Below are positions 1 through 7,887 of a DNA stretch of 64,000 bases, one piece after another. The notes under the pieces are model-generated. The model did not search any database. It saw only the letters and a list, made by a program, of their open reading frames with translations, and was not told the origin of the DNA. Positions within the stretch are counted from its first letter, which is position 1. Every line of letters starts with the position of its first letter. The position numbers were made by a program, and so were the translations under genes. Source of the DNA: Euzebya rosea. GTDB lineage: Bacteria; Actinomycetota; Nitriliruptoria; Euzebyales; Euzebyaceae. The DNA lies in the NCBI RefSeq assembly GCF_003073135.1, contig NZ_PGDQ01000005.1, positions 248,001-312,000 on the forward strand, given 5' to 3'.

Positions 1-362
1 TCTTCCCGGTCAAGCGGCTGGCGCAGCTCGGCTTCGAGATCGTCGCCACGGCCGGGACCGCGGAGACGCTGCAGCGCGCGGGCGTCGACGCGGAGATCAT
101 CGGCAAGTTCAGCGAGGGCGGCCCGTCGGTCGTCAACCGCATCGAGGACGGCGAGATCGACCTCGTGCTGAACACCCCGACCGGCATCGGCGCCCGCGCC
201 GACGGCTACGAGATCCGCACGGCAGCGGTCAGCCACGGCATCCCGTGCATCACGACCCTGCCCGGCATCCTCGCCGCCATCCAGGGCATCGAGGCGCTGC
301 GGCAGTCCGACGGCGACGTGCGGTCGCTGCAGGACTACCACCGCGAGCTGGCCGAACGCTGA
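1..362 (+). CDS. carB: Carbamoyl-phosphate synthase large subunit, C-terminal fragment
   Basis: Only the last 119 codons lie in the window, read from base 3. They form the methylglyoxal-synthase-like allosteric domain of CarB, the ATP-using large subunit that makes carbamoyl phosphate for pyrimidines and arginine. Visible hallmarks are the GFEIVATAGTAETL start of the domain, the NTP-GIGARADGYEIR segment and ITTLPGILAAIQGI near the end. The stop is TGA at 360-362. The gene is followed 75 bp later by pyrK and pyrD, the usual pyrimidine context. Catalytic domains lie upstream, outside the window. Confidence 0.95.
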   Translation, partial: FPVKRLAQLGFEIVATAGTAETLQRAGVDAEIIGKFSEGGPSVVNRIEDGEIDLVLNTPTGIGARADGYEIRTAAVSHGIPCITTLPGILAAIQGIEALRQSDGDVRSLQDYHRELAER

Positions 363-437
363 GGTGCGGGTCGGTCGGGTGGACGTCGGACCGACCCGGT
401 CGGCGCGACCGACGCCGGTACCATCACCAGCCAACCG

Positions 438-1346
438 ATGAGCACCTTCGTATCCAGCAAGGGCAACGGCCCGCCGTTCCAGGGCCGATCCAGCGGCCCC
501 ATCAGGGCCCGCTGCGAGGTCCTGCAGTACCGCAAGATCGGCAAGTACCACTCGATCACGTTCGTCTCCCCCGAGATGGCCGATCGGGCAGAGCCCGGCA
601 TGTTCGTGACCATCGGGGTGGAGGGGCACTCCACGGTGCTCCGCCGGCCGTTCGCGATCTACCAGGTCAGCCGCCACGGTCCCTGGGCCGGCACCGTCGA
701 GATCGTCTTCGACGTCGTCGGCGAGGGCACCCGCTGGCTGGCCTCGCGCGTCAAGCACGACACCGTCGACCTGGTCGGCCCCCTCGGCACCCCGTTCCCG
801 CTGCCCAAGCAGAACGTCGGCTGCCTGCTCGTCGGCCAGGGATACGGGGCCGCCCCGCTCCTGTACCTCGCCGGGGTCCTGCAGCAGCGGGGCTTCCGCG
901 CCGACATGATCATCGGGGCCAAGGACGCCGACGGCATCTTCAACGCCATCGAGGCCAAGCGCCTGTCCGCCACCACCATCCTCGTGACCGAGGACGGGTC
1001 GCTGGGGGAGGAGGGCAACATCCTCGACGTGATGGACCGCCACCTGGACCTCGGCCGGACCGGGCTGATCTACGCCTCCGGGCCGATGCCGCTGCTGCGG
1101 GACGTGTCGGAGCTGGCCGCCAGCCGCGGCGTGCCCATCCGGGTTGCCGTCGAGGAGGCCATGGCCTGCGGCACCGGCGTCTGCTGGACCTGCGTGATGC
1201 CCGTCGAGCGAAAGGGTGCGGTCTACAACCTGCGGTCGTGCATCGAGGGACCGGTCTTCAACGGCGCCAAGGTCCAGTGGGACGCCATCGGTGCGCTGCC
1301 TGTCCACGACATCCCCGAGCCGCTGCCCGAGGAGGACGAGGCGTGA
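438..1346 (+). CDS. pyrK: Dihydroorotate dehydrogenase electron-transfer subunit PyrK
   Basis: A 302-residue flavoprotein that passes electrons from dihydroorotate, through PyrD, to NAD+. It reads as an N-terminal FAD-binding barrel (LRRPFAIYQV near residue 75), an NAD-binding Rossmann part (GQGYGAAPLLYLA near 137) and a C-terminal [2Fe-2S] site with cysteines in MACGTGVCWTC and RSCIEGPVF (about 240-275). PyrK marks the class 1B type of dihydroorotate dehydrogenase. Best-known actinobacteria (Mycobacterium, Streptomyces) use the quinone-linked class 2 enzyme instead. The start ATG is 75 bp after carB. The stop overlaps the pyrD GTG start in a GTGA, so translation is probably coupled. Confidence 0.93.
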   Translation: MSTFVSSKGNGPPFQGRSSGPIRARCEVLQYRKIGKYHSITFVSPEMADRAEPGMFVTIGVEGHSTVLRRPFAIYQVSRHGPWAGTVEIVFDVVGEGTRWLASRVKHDTVDLVGPLGTPFPLPKQNVGCLLVGQGYGAAPLLYLAGVLQQRGFRADMIIGAKDADGIFNAIEAKRLSATTILVTEDGSLGEEGNILDVMDRHLDLGRTGLIYASGPMPLLRDVSELAASRGVPIRVAVEEAMACGTGVCWTCVMPVERKGAVYNLRSCIEGPVFNGAKVQWDAIGALPVHDIPEPLPEEDEA

Positions 1347-2311
1347 GCACCGTCCCGTCGTCCCGCAAGCCCCGCTCGGTCACCGTCACCCCCGCCGAGG
1401 TGGACCTCCGCGTCCAGCTCGACGACATGATCCTGCGCAACCCGATCCTGGCGGCCAGCGGCACGTTCGCGTCCGGGCAGGAGATCAACCGGTTCTTCGA
1501 CGTGAACCGCCTGGGTGCGGTGGTCATCAAGTCCATCACGATGGAACCCCGTCCGGGCCTGCCGACACCGCGCATGGCCGAGACCGCCAGCGGCATGCTC
1601 AACGCCATCGGCCTGCAGAACGCCGGGGTGGAGCGGTGGCTGTCGCTGGACTACCCGTGGCTGGTCCACCACGGCGTGCCGATCATCGCCTCCATCGCGG
1701 GGCGGACCGTCCACGAGTACCGGCAGGTCGCCGAGAAGCTGCGTGGCCTTGAGGGGATCGTGGCCATCGAGGCCAACATCTCCTCGCCCAACGCCGAAGC
1801 GGGCGGCGGACTGTTCGCCTCCCACCCCTCCACCGCCGCCGAGGTCGTCTCGACGATCATGCGCGTGGCCACCGTGCCGGTCTTCGCCAAGCTGACCCCC
1901 GACGTCACCGACATCGTGACCATCGCCCACGCCGCCGCCGAGGCCGGCGCCTCCGGCGTGTCGGTCATCAACACGGTGCTCGGCATGGCCATCGACGTCG
2001 AGACCCGCCAGCCCAAGCTCGCCGCCGGCATGGGTGGCCTGTCGGGCCCGGCGATCAAGCCGATCGCCATCCGCGCGGTGCACCAGATCCACTCCGTCAT
2101 GCCCGACCTGCCGATCATCGGCATGGGCGGTGCGGCGACGGTCGAGGACGTCGTGGAGTTCATGCTCGCCGGCGCCAGCGCCGTCGCCATCGGCACCGCC
2201 ACCTTCGCCAACCCCATGGCGTCGATGGAGATCGTCGAGGGCCTTCCGCACTGGCTGGCCGAACGCGGCATCCGCCACGCCCGCTCCCTCATCGGCGGCG
2301 TGCGCATCTGA
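1343..2311 (+). CDS. pyrD: Dihydroorotate dehydrogenase, class 1B-like catalytic subunit
   Basis: A 322-residue FMN barrel enzyme that oxidises dihydroorotate to orotate. The GTG start at 1343 overlaps the pyrK stop. Family motifs are NPILAASGTF near residue 33, VIKSIT, INTVLGMAIDVETRQP, GGLSGPAIKPIAIR and IIGMGGAATVEDVVEF. These are the class 1B signature, in line with the adjacent pyrK. One residue is unexpected: the loop that usually reads NxSCPN in class 1 enzymes reads NISSPNAEAGG, so the catalytic base would be Ser, as in class 2 enzymes, instead of Cys. The enzyme is cytosolic and acts as a complex with PyrK. Confidence 0.93.
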   Translation: MSTVPSSRKPRSVTVTPAEVDLRVQLDDMILRNPILAASGTFASGQEINRFFDVNRLGAVVIKSITMEPRPGLPTPRMAETASGMLNAIGLQNAGVERWLSLDYPWLVHHGVPIIASIAGRTVHEYRQVAEKLRGLEGIVAIEANISSPNAEAGGGLFASHPSTAAEVVSTIMRVATVPVFAKLTPDVTDIVTIAHAAAEAGASGVSVINTVLGMAIDVETRQPKLAAGMGGLSGPAIKPIAIRAVHQIHSVMPDLPIIGMGGAATVEDVVEFMLAGASAVAIGTATFANPMASMEIVEGLPHWLAERGIRHARSLIGGVRI

Positions 2312-2347
2312 CGGGTGCCGCTGCGAGGTGACCCGGTGAGCGGGCCC

Positions 2348-2617
2348 TCAGCCCTCGAGCACCGGCGGACCGATGACCGACTCGATGATCGCCCTGACCT
2401 CGCCGGGTTCGGCGTGGCGTCCGGTGGCGTGCTTGGAGTAGACGAGATCACCGTCCAGCGTCACGTCGAACACGCCCTTGTCGCCGGGGATCAAGCGGAC
2501 GTCGGCGAACAGCGGCGCCCAGCCCTCCAACACCTCTGCCGTCAGACCGACGGCGCGTGGGATGTAGTTTCAGGGAACGCAGAACTCGATGAGCAGTTCG
2601 TGACGGGGGTCGAGCAT
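2348..2617 (-). CDS. SelW/Rdx-family selenoprotein with in-frame UGA (CVPU motif)
   Basis: An 89-residue thioredoxin-fold protein of the SelT/SelW/SelH (Rdx) family. Reading from ATG 2617 gives an N-terminus ending in IEFCVP, then TGA at 2572-2570, then NYIPRAVGL and the rest of the Rdx fold (VLEGWAPLFADVRLIPG, GVFDVTLDG, SKHATGRHAEPGEV). The TGA sits exactly where the family has the second residue of its CxxC/CxxU redox motif, so it is read here as selenocysteine 16. A hairpin follows 15 nt later: a 6-bp GCCGTC/GACGGC stem with loop GGTCT, the apical loop type of bacterial SECIS elements. A -10 box TACACT lies 6 nt before the ATG, which supports this start. Gene callers that treat TGA as stop would report only the downstream 61 codons. 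The protein is probably a small glutathione- or thiol-linked oxidoreductase. selA/B/C are not in this window. Confidence 0.85.
2538..2554 (-). promoter_or_regulatory. Candidate bacterial SECIS hairpin
   Basis: On the minus-strand mRNA, 15 nt after the UGA, GCCGTC (2554-2549) pairs perfectly with GACGGC (2543-2538) around loop GGTCT. The loop has the G-U pair of bases that SelB recognises in known bacterial SECIS loops such as E. coli fdhF. The distance from the UGA to the loop is about 3 nt longer than in fdhF. The lower stem is weak (CAC/GTG across an internal loop). Confidence 0.7.
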
Positions 2618-2623
2618 GCCCGC

Positions 2624-2629
2624 AGTGTA
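2624..2629 (-). promoter_or_regulatory. Leaderless -10 element of the selenoprotein gene
   Basis: TACACT on the minus strand (2629-2624), followed by 6 nt (GCGGGC) and ATG 2617. This matches TANNNT at leaderless spacing and sets the translation start 15 codons before the UGA. No good -35 is seen. Confidence 0.55.
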
Positions 2630-2693
2630 GGGGCCGGTCGCTGGGGGTCCGCCGGTGCAGGAACGGGCGGGGCGGACGTCGAACTCCTCCACC

Positions 2694-4904
2694 ATGAGCC
2701 GAACCCTGCGAGTCCTCCTCGTCGTGCTGTCGTTGCTGACCGCCGCGTTGCCCGCCACCGCCCTGCCCGCCCCCGTGGCGGTCGACGGGCCCGTCGCCGA
2801 CGTCGCGGGTGCAGCAGGGCTCGGGGTCTGTGACGACTCCGACGGCCGCCACTGCCTGCTGCCGTTCCCCAACGACCACTTCACCGTCGAGGACCGCTCG
2901 ATGGTCACCGGTCAGCGGGTCGACCTGTCGATCCTTGCCATGCCGCAGAACGTGGCCGGCAAGCCGATCGACCCGACGGAGTACAACCGCAACGACGGCT
3001 TCTCGCCCGGCCAGCCAGCCGTGACGTTCGTGCCCGGCCTGGACCTGGCCGCCACGTGGCGGGCCGTCCTGGGTGACGACGCGGCCGCCACGACCGTCGA
3101 CGATCCCGCCCGGTCGCTGCACGTTGACGCGCCGATCGTCGTCATCGACGCCGACACCGGCGAGCGGCACCCGTTCTTCGACGAGCTGGACCACAACGCC
3201 CACACCGGCGAGGACGAGCGCAGCCTGATCATCCGCCCGGCGATCAACTACACCGAGGGTCACCGCTACGTGATCGGCCTGCGGAACCTCCGCGACGACT
3301 CGGGGGCACCGCTGCCGGCCGGGGATGCGTTCGCCAGCTACCTGGCAGGGGAGGGGGCGCAGGCCGACAAGCAGGCACACCTGTCCAGCGACGTGCTGCC
3401 GGTGCTCGAGGCGGCCGGGGTCGACACCGACGAGCTGTACCTCGCGTGGGACTTCACCGTGGCGTCGTGGCAGAACCTTGCCGGCCGGATGCTGCACATC
3501 CGCGACGAGGCGTTCGCCCAGCTGGGCGACTTCGACCTCGAGGACCTGCAGGTCGAGGGGGTCGCACCGACGTTCACCATCGACTACGTCGACACGGCTG
3601 ACGGCAACTCCGACCGGGTCGTGCACGGTGCGGTGACGGTGCCGAACTTCCTCCAGCTGCCGCAGGACCCGGTCGACCCGGGCCGCATGGACCGCGATGG
3701 CCACGACGTCCCGATGCAGCAGGTGCCGGGCAGCCGGTTCGTGTACCTCGACGGTGACGACCTGCCCGACATCAACCCGGTCGCGCCGACGATGCAGATC
3801 CCGTTCGTGTGCGCCATCCCGACCACTGCGGTCGGCGAGGACGGGCTGGTCACCGACCCGGCGCGGATGGCGCTGTACGGCCACGGCCTGCTCGGCCAGC
3901 GGATCGAGGGGGCCTACTGGTCCGGCGGTCGCCACATGCTCAGCCACCAGAACACGATGAACTGCGGCGTCGACTGGATCGGCATGGCCCAGGAGGACCT
4001 GGCCAACGTCGCGATGATCCTGTCGGACGGCTCGAACATGGGCAGCCTCGCCGACCGCGGCCAGCAGGGGTTCCTCGGCTTCATGATGGTCGGCCGGGCC
4101 ATGCTGCACCCCGACGGGTTCGCGACCGACCCGGCGTTCCAGGACGCCGCCGGCCAGCCGCTGATGGACACCTCCGTCCTGACCTACGACGGCAACAGCC
4201 AGGGCGCGATCATGGGTGGTGCGCTGACGGCCGTCGCGCCGGACTTCACCAACGCCGTGCTGGGCGTGCCCGGCATGAACTACTCCACGCTGCTGAACCG
4301 GTCGGTGGACTGGGAGGGCGAGCTGTTCGACCCGGGGGAGCCCGGCCTGCCCGCCTACTCCCAGGTGATGTACCAGTCGTATCCGGACGCCGTGGAGCAG
4401 CAGATCGTCTTCTCCCTCATCCAGATGTTGTGGGACCGCTCGGAATCCAACGGCTACGCCCACCACATGACCGACAACCCCTACCCCAACACCCCCGCCC
4501 ACCGGGTGCTGCTGCACGTCGCCTACGGTGACTTCCAGGTCGCCAACCTCGCGGCGGAGGTGCAGGCCCGCACCGTCGGGGCGGCGGTGCTGGAGACGGC
4601 GCTTGCCGACGGCCGGCACTGGGCGCGCGACCCGTTCTTCGGGCTGGAGACGTTCGAGGGGTCCCACGAGGGGTCGGCGCTCGTCTACATGGACTCGGGC
4701 AACCTGGTCCCGCCGAGCGGCAACGTCCCCCCTGCCCACGAGGGCTCCGACCCCCACGGCCACCCCCGCAACGACGTCCCCGGCGGCGAGCAGAAGGCCA
4801 CGTTCCTCGACACCGGCGTCGTGGTCGACACCCGCGACGGCGCCGCGTGGTGGACCGACCGCTGCCCCGCCCAGACTGCCGTGCCGGTCGCCTGCGGCTC
4901 GTAG
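2694..4904 (+). CDS. Secreted alpha/beta-hydrolase-like protein, function unknown
   Basis: A 736-residue exported protein. The N-terminus (MSRTLRVLLVVLSLLTAALP, then ATALPAP) is a Sec signal peptide with a likely AxA cleavage site, which favours ATG 2694 over the GTG 39 nt upstream. The mature part has a Cys-containing start (GVCDDSDGRHCLLPFPND), a long beta-rich region, then a segment resembling an alpha/beta-hydrolase core: YGHGLLGQ near residue 398 (possible oxyanion turn) and YDGNSQGAIMGG with a nucleophile-elbow-like Ser at about 502. Histidines near the C-terminus could complete a triad, but the acid and base cannot be assigned by eye. No membrane anchor follows. The gene stands alone between the selenoprotein gene and a terminator-like hairpin. 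A secreted esterase, lipase or peptidase are all possible. Confidence 0.75.
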   Translation: MSRTLRVLLVVLSLLTAALPATALPAPVAVDGPVADVAGAAGLGVCDDSDGRHCLLPFPNDHFTVEDRSMVTGQRVDLSILAMPQNVAGKPIDPTEYNRNDGFSPGQPAVTFVPGLDLAATWRAVLGDDAAATTVDDPARSLHVDAPIVVIDADTGERHPFFDELDHNAHTGEDERSLIIRPAINYTEGHRYVIGLRNLRDDSGAPLPAGDAFASYLAGEGAQADKQAHLSSDVLPVLEAAGVDTDELYLAWDFTVASWQNLAGRMLHIRDEAFAQLGDFDLEDLQVEGVAPTFTIDYVDTADGNSDRVVHGAVTVPNFLQLPQDPVDPGRMDRDGHDVPMQQVPGSRFVYLDGDDLPDINPVAPTMQIPFVCAIPTTAVGEDGLVTDPARMALYGHGLLGQRIEGAYWSGGRHMLSHQNTMNCGVDWIGMAQEDLANVAMILSDGSNMGSLADRGQQGFLGFMMVGRAMLHPDGFATDPAFQDAAGQPLMDTSVLTYDGNSQGAIMGGALTAVAPDFTNAVLGVPGMNYSTLLNRSVDWEGELFDPGEPGLPAYSQVMYQSYPDAVEQQIVFSLIQMLWDRSESNGYAHHMTDNPYPNTPAHRVLLHVAYGDFQVANLAAEVQARTVGAAVLETALADGRHWARDPFFGLETFEGSHEGSALVYMDSGNLVPPSGNVPPAHEGSDPHGHPRNDVPGGEQKATFLDTGVVVDTRDGAAWWTDRCPAQTAVPVACGS

Positions 4905-5247
4905 CGCCGGCCGTCCACCCGCCCGGCCGCTGACTCCCTCCTGCCGCGCGGGCTCCCCCCGTGCGGCAGCCCACCCGTGCGGCAGCCCACCCGTGCGGCC
5001 ACCCGTGACGGATCTTGACCCACTTGGGCGGCACCAACCGCCCGTCTGGGGATCAATCCGTCGTCGGGGTCAACGCTGACCAGCGGATTCGCGACACGAG
5101 CCGCCGAGGGTGGGGACTATTCCGCCACAGCGTGGGGACGATTCCATCAGCGGGGAGCGTCAGGCGTCGGCGGCCGCGCGGCCGCGCGGCCGGGCGTCGG
5201 GCGTCCGGCGTCGGCGGCCGGGCGTCGGGCGGAGCCGGGGGAGGGGA
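4905..5247 (+). other. Convergent intergenic region with hairpin and short tandem repeats
   Basis: 343 bp without a supportable gene, between the convergent secreted-hydrolase gene and pyrF. It holds the hairpin at 4941-4969, two full copies plus a partial copy of a 16-bp unit GTGCGGCAGCCCACCC (4961-5004), two copies of GTGGGGAC(T/G)ATTCC 22 bp apart (5110 and 5132), and a GCGGCCGC-type low-complexity tract (about 5167-5230). Confidence 0.6.
4941..4969. terminator. Terminator-like hairpin between convergent genes
   Basis: CTGCCGCGCGGG (4941-4952) pairs with CCCGTGCGGCAG (4958-4969): a 12-bp stem with one G-U pair and a 5-nt loop, 37 bp after the hydrolase stop. No T-run follows, as is common in high-GC actinobacteria. 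It could serve both converging transcripts. Confidence 0.45.
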
Positions 5248-5916
5248 CTAGAGGGAGGCGACGATGTCGCGGGCGGCCTCGGCGGGGTCGGTGGCGCGGG
5301 TGATCGGGCGGCCGACGACGAGGTGGCTGGCACCGGCGGCAAGAGCCTCGGCGGGGGTGGCCACGCGGGCCTGGTCGTCGGTGGCCGATCCGGCCGGGCG
5401 GATGCCGGGGACGACGACGAGCGGGTCGATGCCGATGGCGCCACGGACGGCCTCGACCTCGGAGGGGGCACACACGATCCCGGCGGCACCGGCGTCGATG
5501 GCCAGCTTGGCAAGGCGGGGGACCTGCTCGTCGACCGGGCGCTGCCCGACGGCGGTCATGTCGTCATCGTCAAGAGAGGTCAGGACGGTCACCGCGAGGA
5601 TGGCCACGTCAGGGGCGGCCTTGGCGGCGGCCTCGATCATCCGGGGGCCGCCGCTGGCGTGCACGGTCAGCATCGTCACACCCAGGTCGGCGACCGCGCC
5701 GGCGGCACCGGCGACGGTGTTGGGGATGTCGTGCAGCTTGAGGTCGAGGAAGACCGGCCCGCGTTCGACGACGGCACGGACGAGGGAGGGGCCGCTGGCC
5801 GTGAACGCCTGGAGGCCGACCTTCAACAGTCCGCACTCGGGGGCCAGCTGGTCGGCCCAGGCCACGACCCGGTCGGCGTCGGCGCTGTCCAGCGCGGCGA
5901 TCAGGGGGTTGCTCAC
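5248..5916 (-). CDS. pyrF: Orotidine 5'-phosphate decarboxylase
   Basis: A 222-residue barrel enzyme that decarboxylates OMP to UMP, the last step of UMP synthesis. It starts SNPLIAALDSADAD and carries the catalytic DxKxxDI motif as FLDLKLHDIPNTV near residue 60. The C-terminal phosphate-binding part reads VVPGIRPAGSATDDQ and SHLVVGRPITRA. I chose GTG 5916 because a GGAGG-type ribosome site lies just before it and the reading frame upstream of it has no family similarity. In most actinobacteria pyrF follows pyrD on the same strand. Here it is inverted and separated from pyrD by about 2.9 kb of unrelated genes. Confidence 0.93.
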   Translation of the reverse strand: MSNPLIAALDSADADRVVAWADQLAPECGLLKVGLQAFTASGPSLVRAVVERGPVFLDLKLHDIPNTVAGAAGAVADLGVTMLTVHASGGPRMIEAAAKAAPDVAILAVTVLTSLDDDDMTAVGQRPVDEQVPRLAKLAIDAGAAGIVCAPSEVEAVRGAIGIDPLVVVPGIRPAGSATDDQARVATPAEALAAGASHLVVGRPITRATDPAEAARDIVASL

Positions 5917-6061
5917 GGGGTTCCTCCGGGGGTCGTTGGAGGCCACCACCGCCTGTGGCGACCCCGCCAACGATACGCCCGACGCGGATGCCCCGACCCC
6001 GGACCACCGGCCGGGTCGCGTGCGCCGACGATCGAGGCCCCGCCCCGCGCAGCCCCTTGGG

Positions 6062-7807
6062 TCAGATCACCTGCAGGTCCCCGAGGTCGAGGTGTTCCCC
6101 ACGTCCCAGCACCAAGTGGCGGACCGTCCCGCCGGCTGCCGAGGACACCGCCAGCTCGACGGACTCCGTTGCCCCGGCCTGCTGCACGTGGGGGCGCGTC
6201 GACGGGTTGACGTGCCACTCGAAGGTGCCGTCCGCTGCGGTCGCCATCGACGCCTCGAAGACCTCCTCGTGCGTCGTCCGTCCACCGGGGGCGTTGCCGT
6301 CGCCGAACAACCACAGCGGTGACCCGTATCGCTTGCGGGTCGTCAGCGTCGCCTGCACGCCGTTGCCGTCAGCGTCGACGATCCGTCCGGCCACCACGGC
6401 ATGCAGGTCGCTGTCCACACACGTGCGCTCCGCCAGCAGCAGGAACGCGTCGCGGTTCGTCGCGTACAACGCAGGGACGGTCGAGGCGTAGTCGGGGTGG
6501 AACGACGAGGCGTTCTCGAACAGGAAGCAGAGCGTCGAGGTCGAGCCGTAGAAGTGATCGGGCGTCGTCCCCTCCGACGTGTTGAACTTCCGTGCCCGGT
6601 AGCCGTTGATCGCGCTCATCGCCTCGGCCAGCGCGAGGAACGTGTCGGCATCCGGGGCCTCGCCCATCTCGTTGGCCCACGGCCAGATGATCTCCACCGC
6701 GCCCGTGTGATGGGACAGGGCGCCGGTGACGTGCCGGGTCGTCATCAGCCAAGCGATGTTGCGCGACTCCGGCTCGCTGAAGGGCGCATCCCCGCGGTGC
6801 GACTGGGAGTGCACGTCGTTCGCCGAGCTGCCGGGCCGGCCCCAGGTGCAGGCGTAGTTGCGGTTGGGGTCCACCCCGTAGGCGTCGCTGCCGCGCAGCG
6901 GCTCGGGGTACTCGCTGTGCCCGCTGTCCAGCAGCAGGCCGTCGCCGGCGAAGTAGTCGGTGAAGGAGCGGCGGTTCTTGCGCCAGTACGCGCCCCGTCC
7001 GCCGAGCGCGATCGACTCCGCGGTGCCGCCCGGTGTCTCCGCGACCGCCGATCGGGAGTGGTGGTATCCGTCGGGGTTGACGACCGGGACGACGATCGTG
7101 CGGACACGATCCACGATGCGGGTGACCCTGGCATCGGTGCCGTCGGACTCCAGCAGGTCGTGGGCGAACATGATGGCCAGCTCACCGGCCGGCCACTCCC
7201 GTGCATGGTGGAGCCCGTCGACGTGGAACGTGGGCCGCCCGTCGTTGGGGGCGTGCACGTTGCGGGCGATCTCCAGCCCCAGGACCGTCCGACCCTCGAA
7301 CGTGATGAAGGGCAGCTCGACCAGCCGGGCGGTCGTCGGGTGCTCGGCCGCCAGGCGCCGCAGGTCGTCCTCGTGGGCCGCGACCGTGCGGTAGCCATCG
7401 ACCTCGCCGGGCTGGATCGGCAACGCCACCGGGCGACCGGATGCCGACGCCCGCGCCATCGCGTCGGTGAGAGCCAGGTCGTCGTCGGTCAGCTCGACCT
7501 TGAGGTCCAGGGCCACCAGCCGATCGAGGTCGCCGGGCCACAGGACCACCTCGACGGATCCGTCCTCGAAGACCCGATGGGTGGTGTCGAAACGGGTCGG
7601 ACCTCCCTCACCGAACCACACCCGCGCCAGCTGCAGGGGGCCGCCGTCCGTGCGTCCCGGAACCGATGCCGAACCCGCCGTCGGGGATGCGGCGGACGCC
7701 GAGCGCTGGGCACCGAGCGGCAGGGCGGCACCAGCAGCGGCGACGCCCGCACGACCGAGGAGGGACCGTCTGGAGAGGGGAGTGCTGGAGAGGGGAGTGG
7801 AGGTCAT
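6062..7807 (-). CDS. Tat-exported M14-family zinc carboxypeptidase
   Basis: A 581-residue secreted metallocarboxypeptidase. The N-terminus has a twin-arginine signal (LSRRSLLGRAGVAAAGAALP) starting at ATG 7807. The zinc motif is HHAREWPAGE near residue 200 (HxxE). NPDGYHHS and GVDPNRNYACTWG supply substrate-binding residues, SHHTGAVEIIWPW has the third zinc histidine, and CFLFENASSF probably holds the catalytic Glu. The last ~110 residues (GRIVDADGNGVQATLTTRKR onward) look like a carboxypeptidase regulatory-like beta-sandwich. A leading segment of about 120 residues between signal and catalytic domain may be a pro-domain. No partner gene is evident; it sits alone between pyrF and the MarR-GNAT gene, all on the minus strand. 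Confidence 0.88.
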   Translation of the reverse strand: MTSTPLSSTPLSRRSLLGRAGVAAAGAALPLGAQRSASAASPTAGSASVPGRTDGGPLQLARVWFGEGGPTRFDTTHRVFEDGSVEVVLWPGDLDRLVALDLKVELTDDDLALTDAMARASASGRPVALPIQPGEVDGYRTVAAHEDDLRRLAAEHPTTARLVELPFITFEGRTVLGLEIARNVHAPNDGRPTFHVDGLHHAREWPAGELAIMFAHDLLESDGTDARVTRIVDRVRTIVVPVVNPDGYHHSRSAVAETPGGTAESIALGGRGAYWRKNRRSFTDYFAGDGLLLDSGHSEYPEPLRGSDAYGVDPNRNYACTWGRPGSSANDVHSQSHRGDAPFSEPESRNIAWLMTTRHVTGALSHHTGAVEIIWPWANEMGEAPDADTFLALAEAMSAINGYRARKFNTSEGTTPDHFYGSTSTLCFLFENASSFHPDYASTVPALYATNRDAFLLLAERTCVDSDLHAVVAGRIVDADGNGVQATLTTRKRYGSPLWLFGDGNAPGGRTTHEEVFEASMATAADGTFEWHVNPSTRPHVQQAGATESVELAVSSAAGGTVRHLVLGRGEHLDLGDLQVI

Positions 7808-7887
7808 CGCCGCCCCATTCGCCGCCGACCGACCCCGTTCCTGCACCGGTCGGCCACCCCGGTCGCCGCCCCGCCCGACGCACGCCG

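Noticed and set aside
2570-2908. Separate 112-residue minus-strand protein ending in IEFCVP
   Set aside because: Its 3' part is the N-terminus of the selenoprotein and its 5' part is antisense to the secreted hydrolase; the -10 box and ATG 2617 define the real gene.
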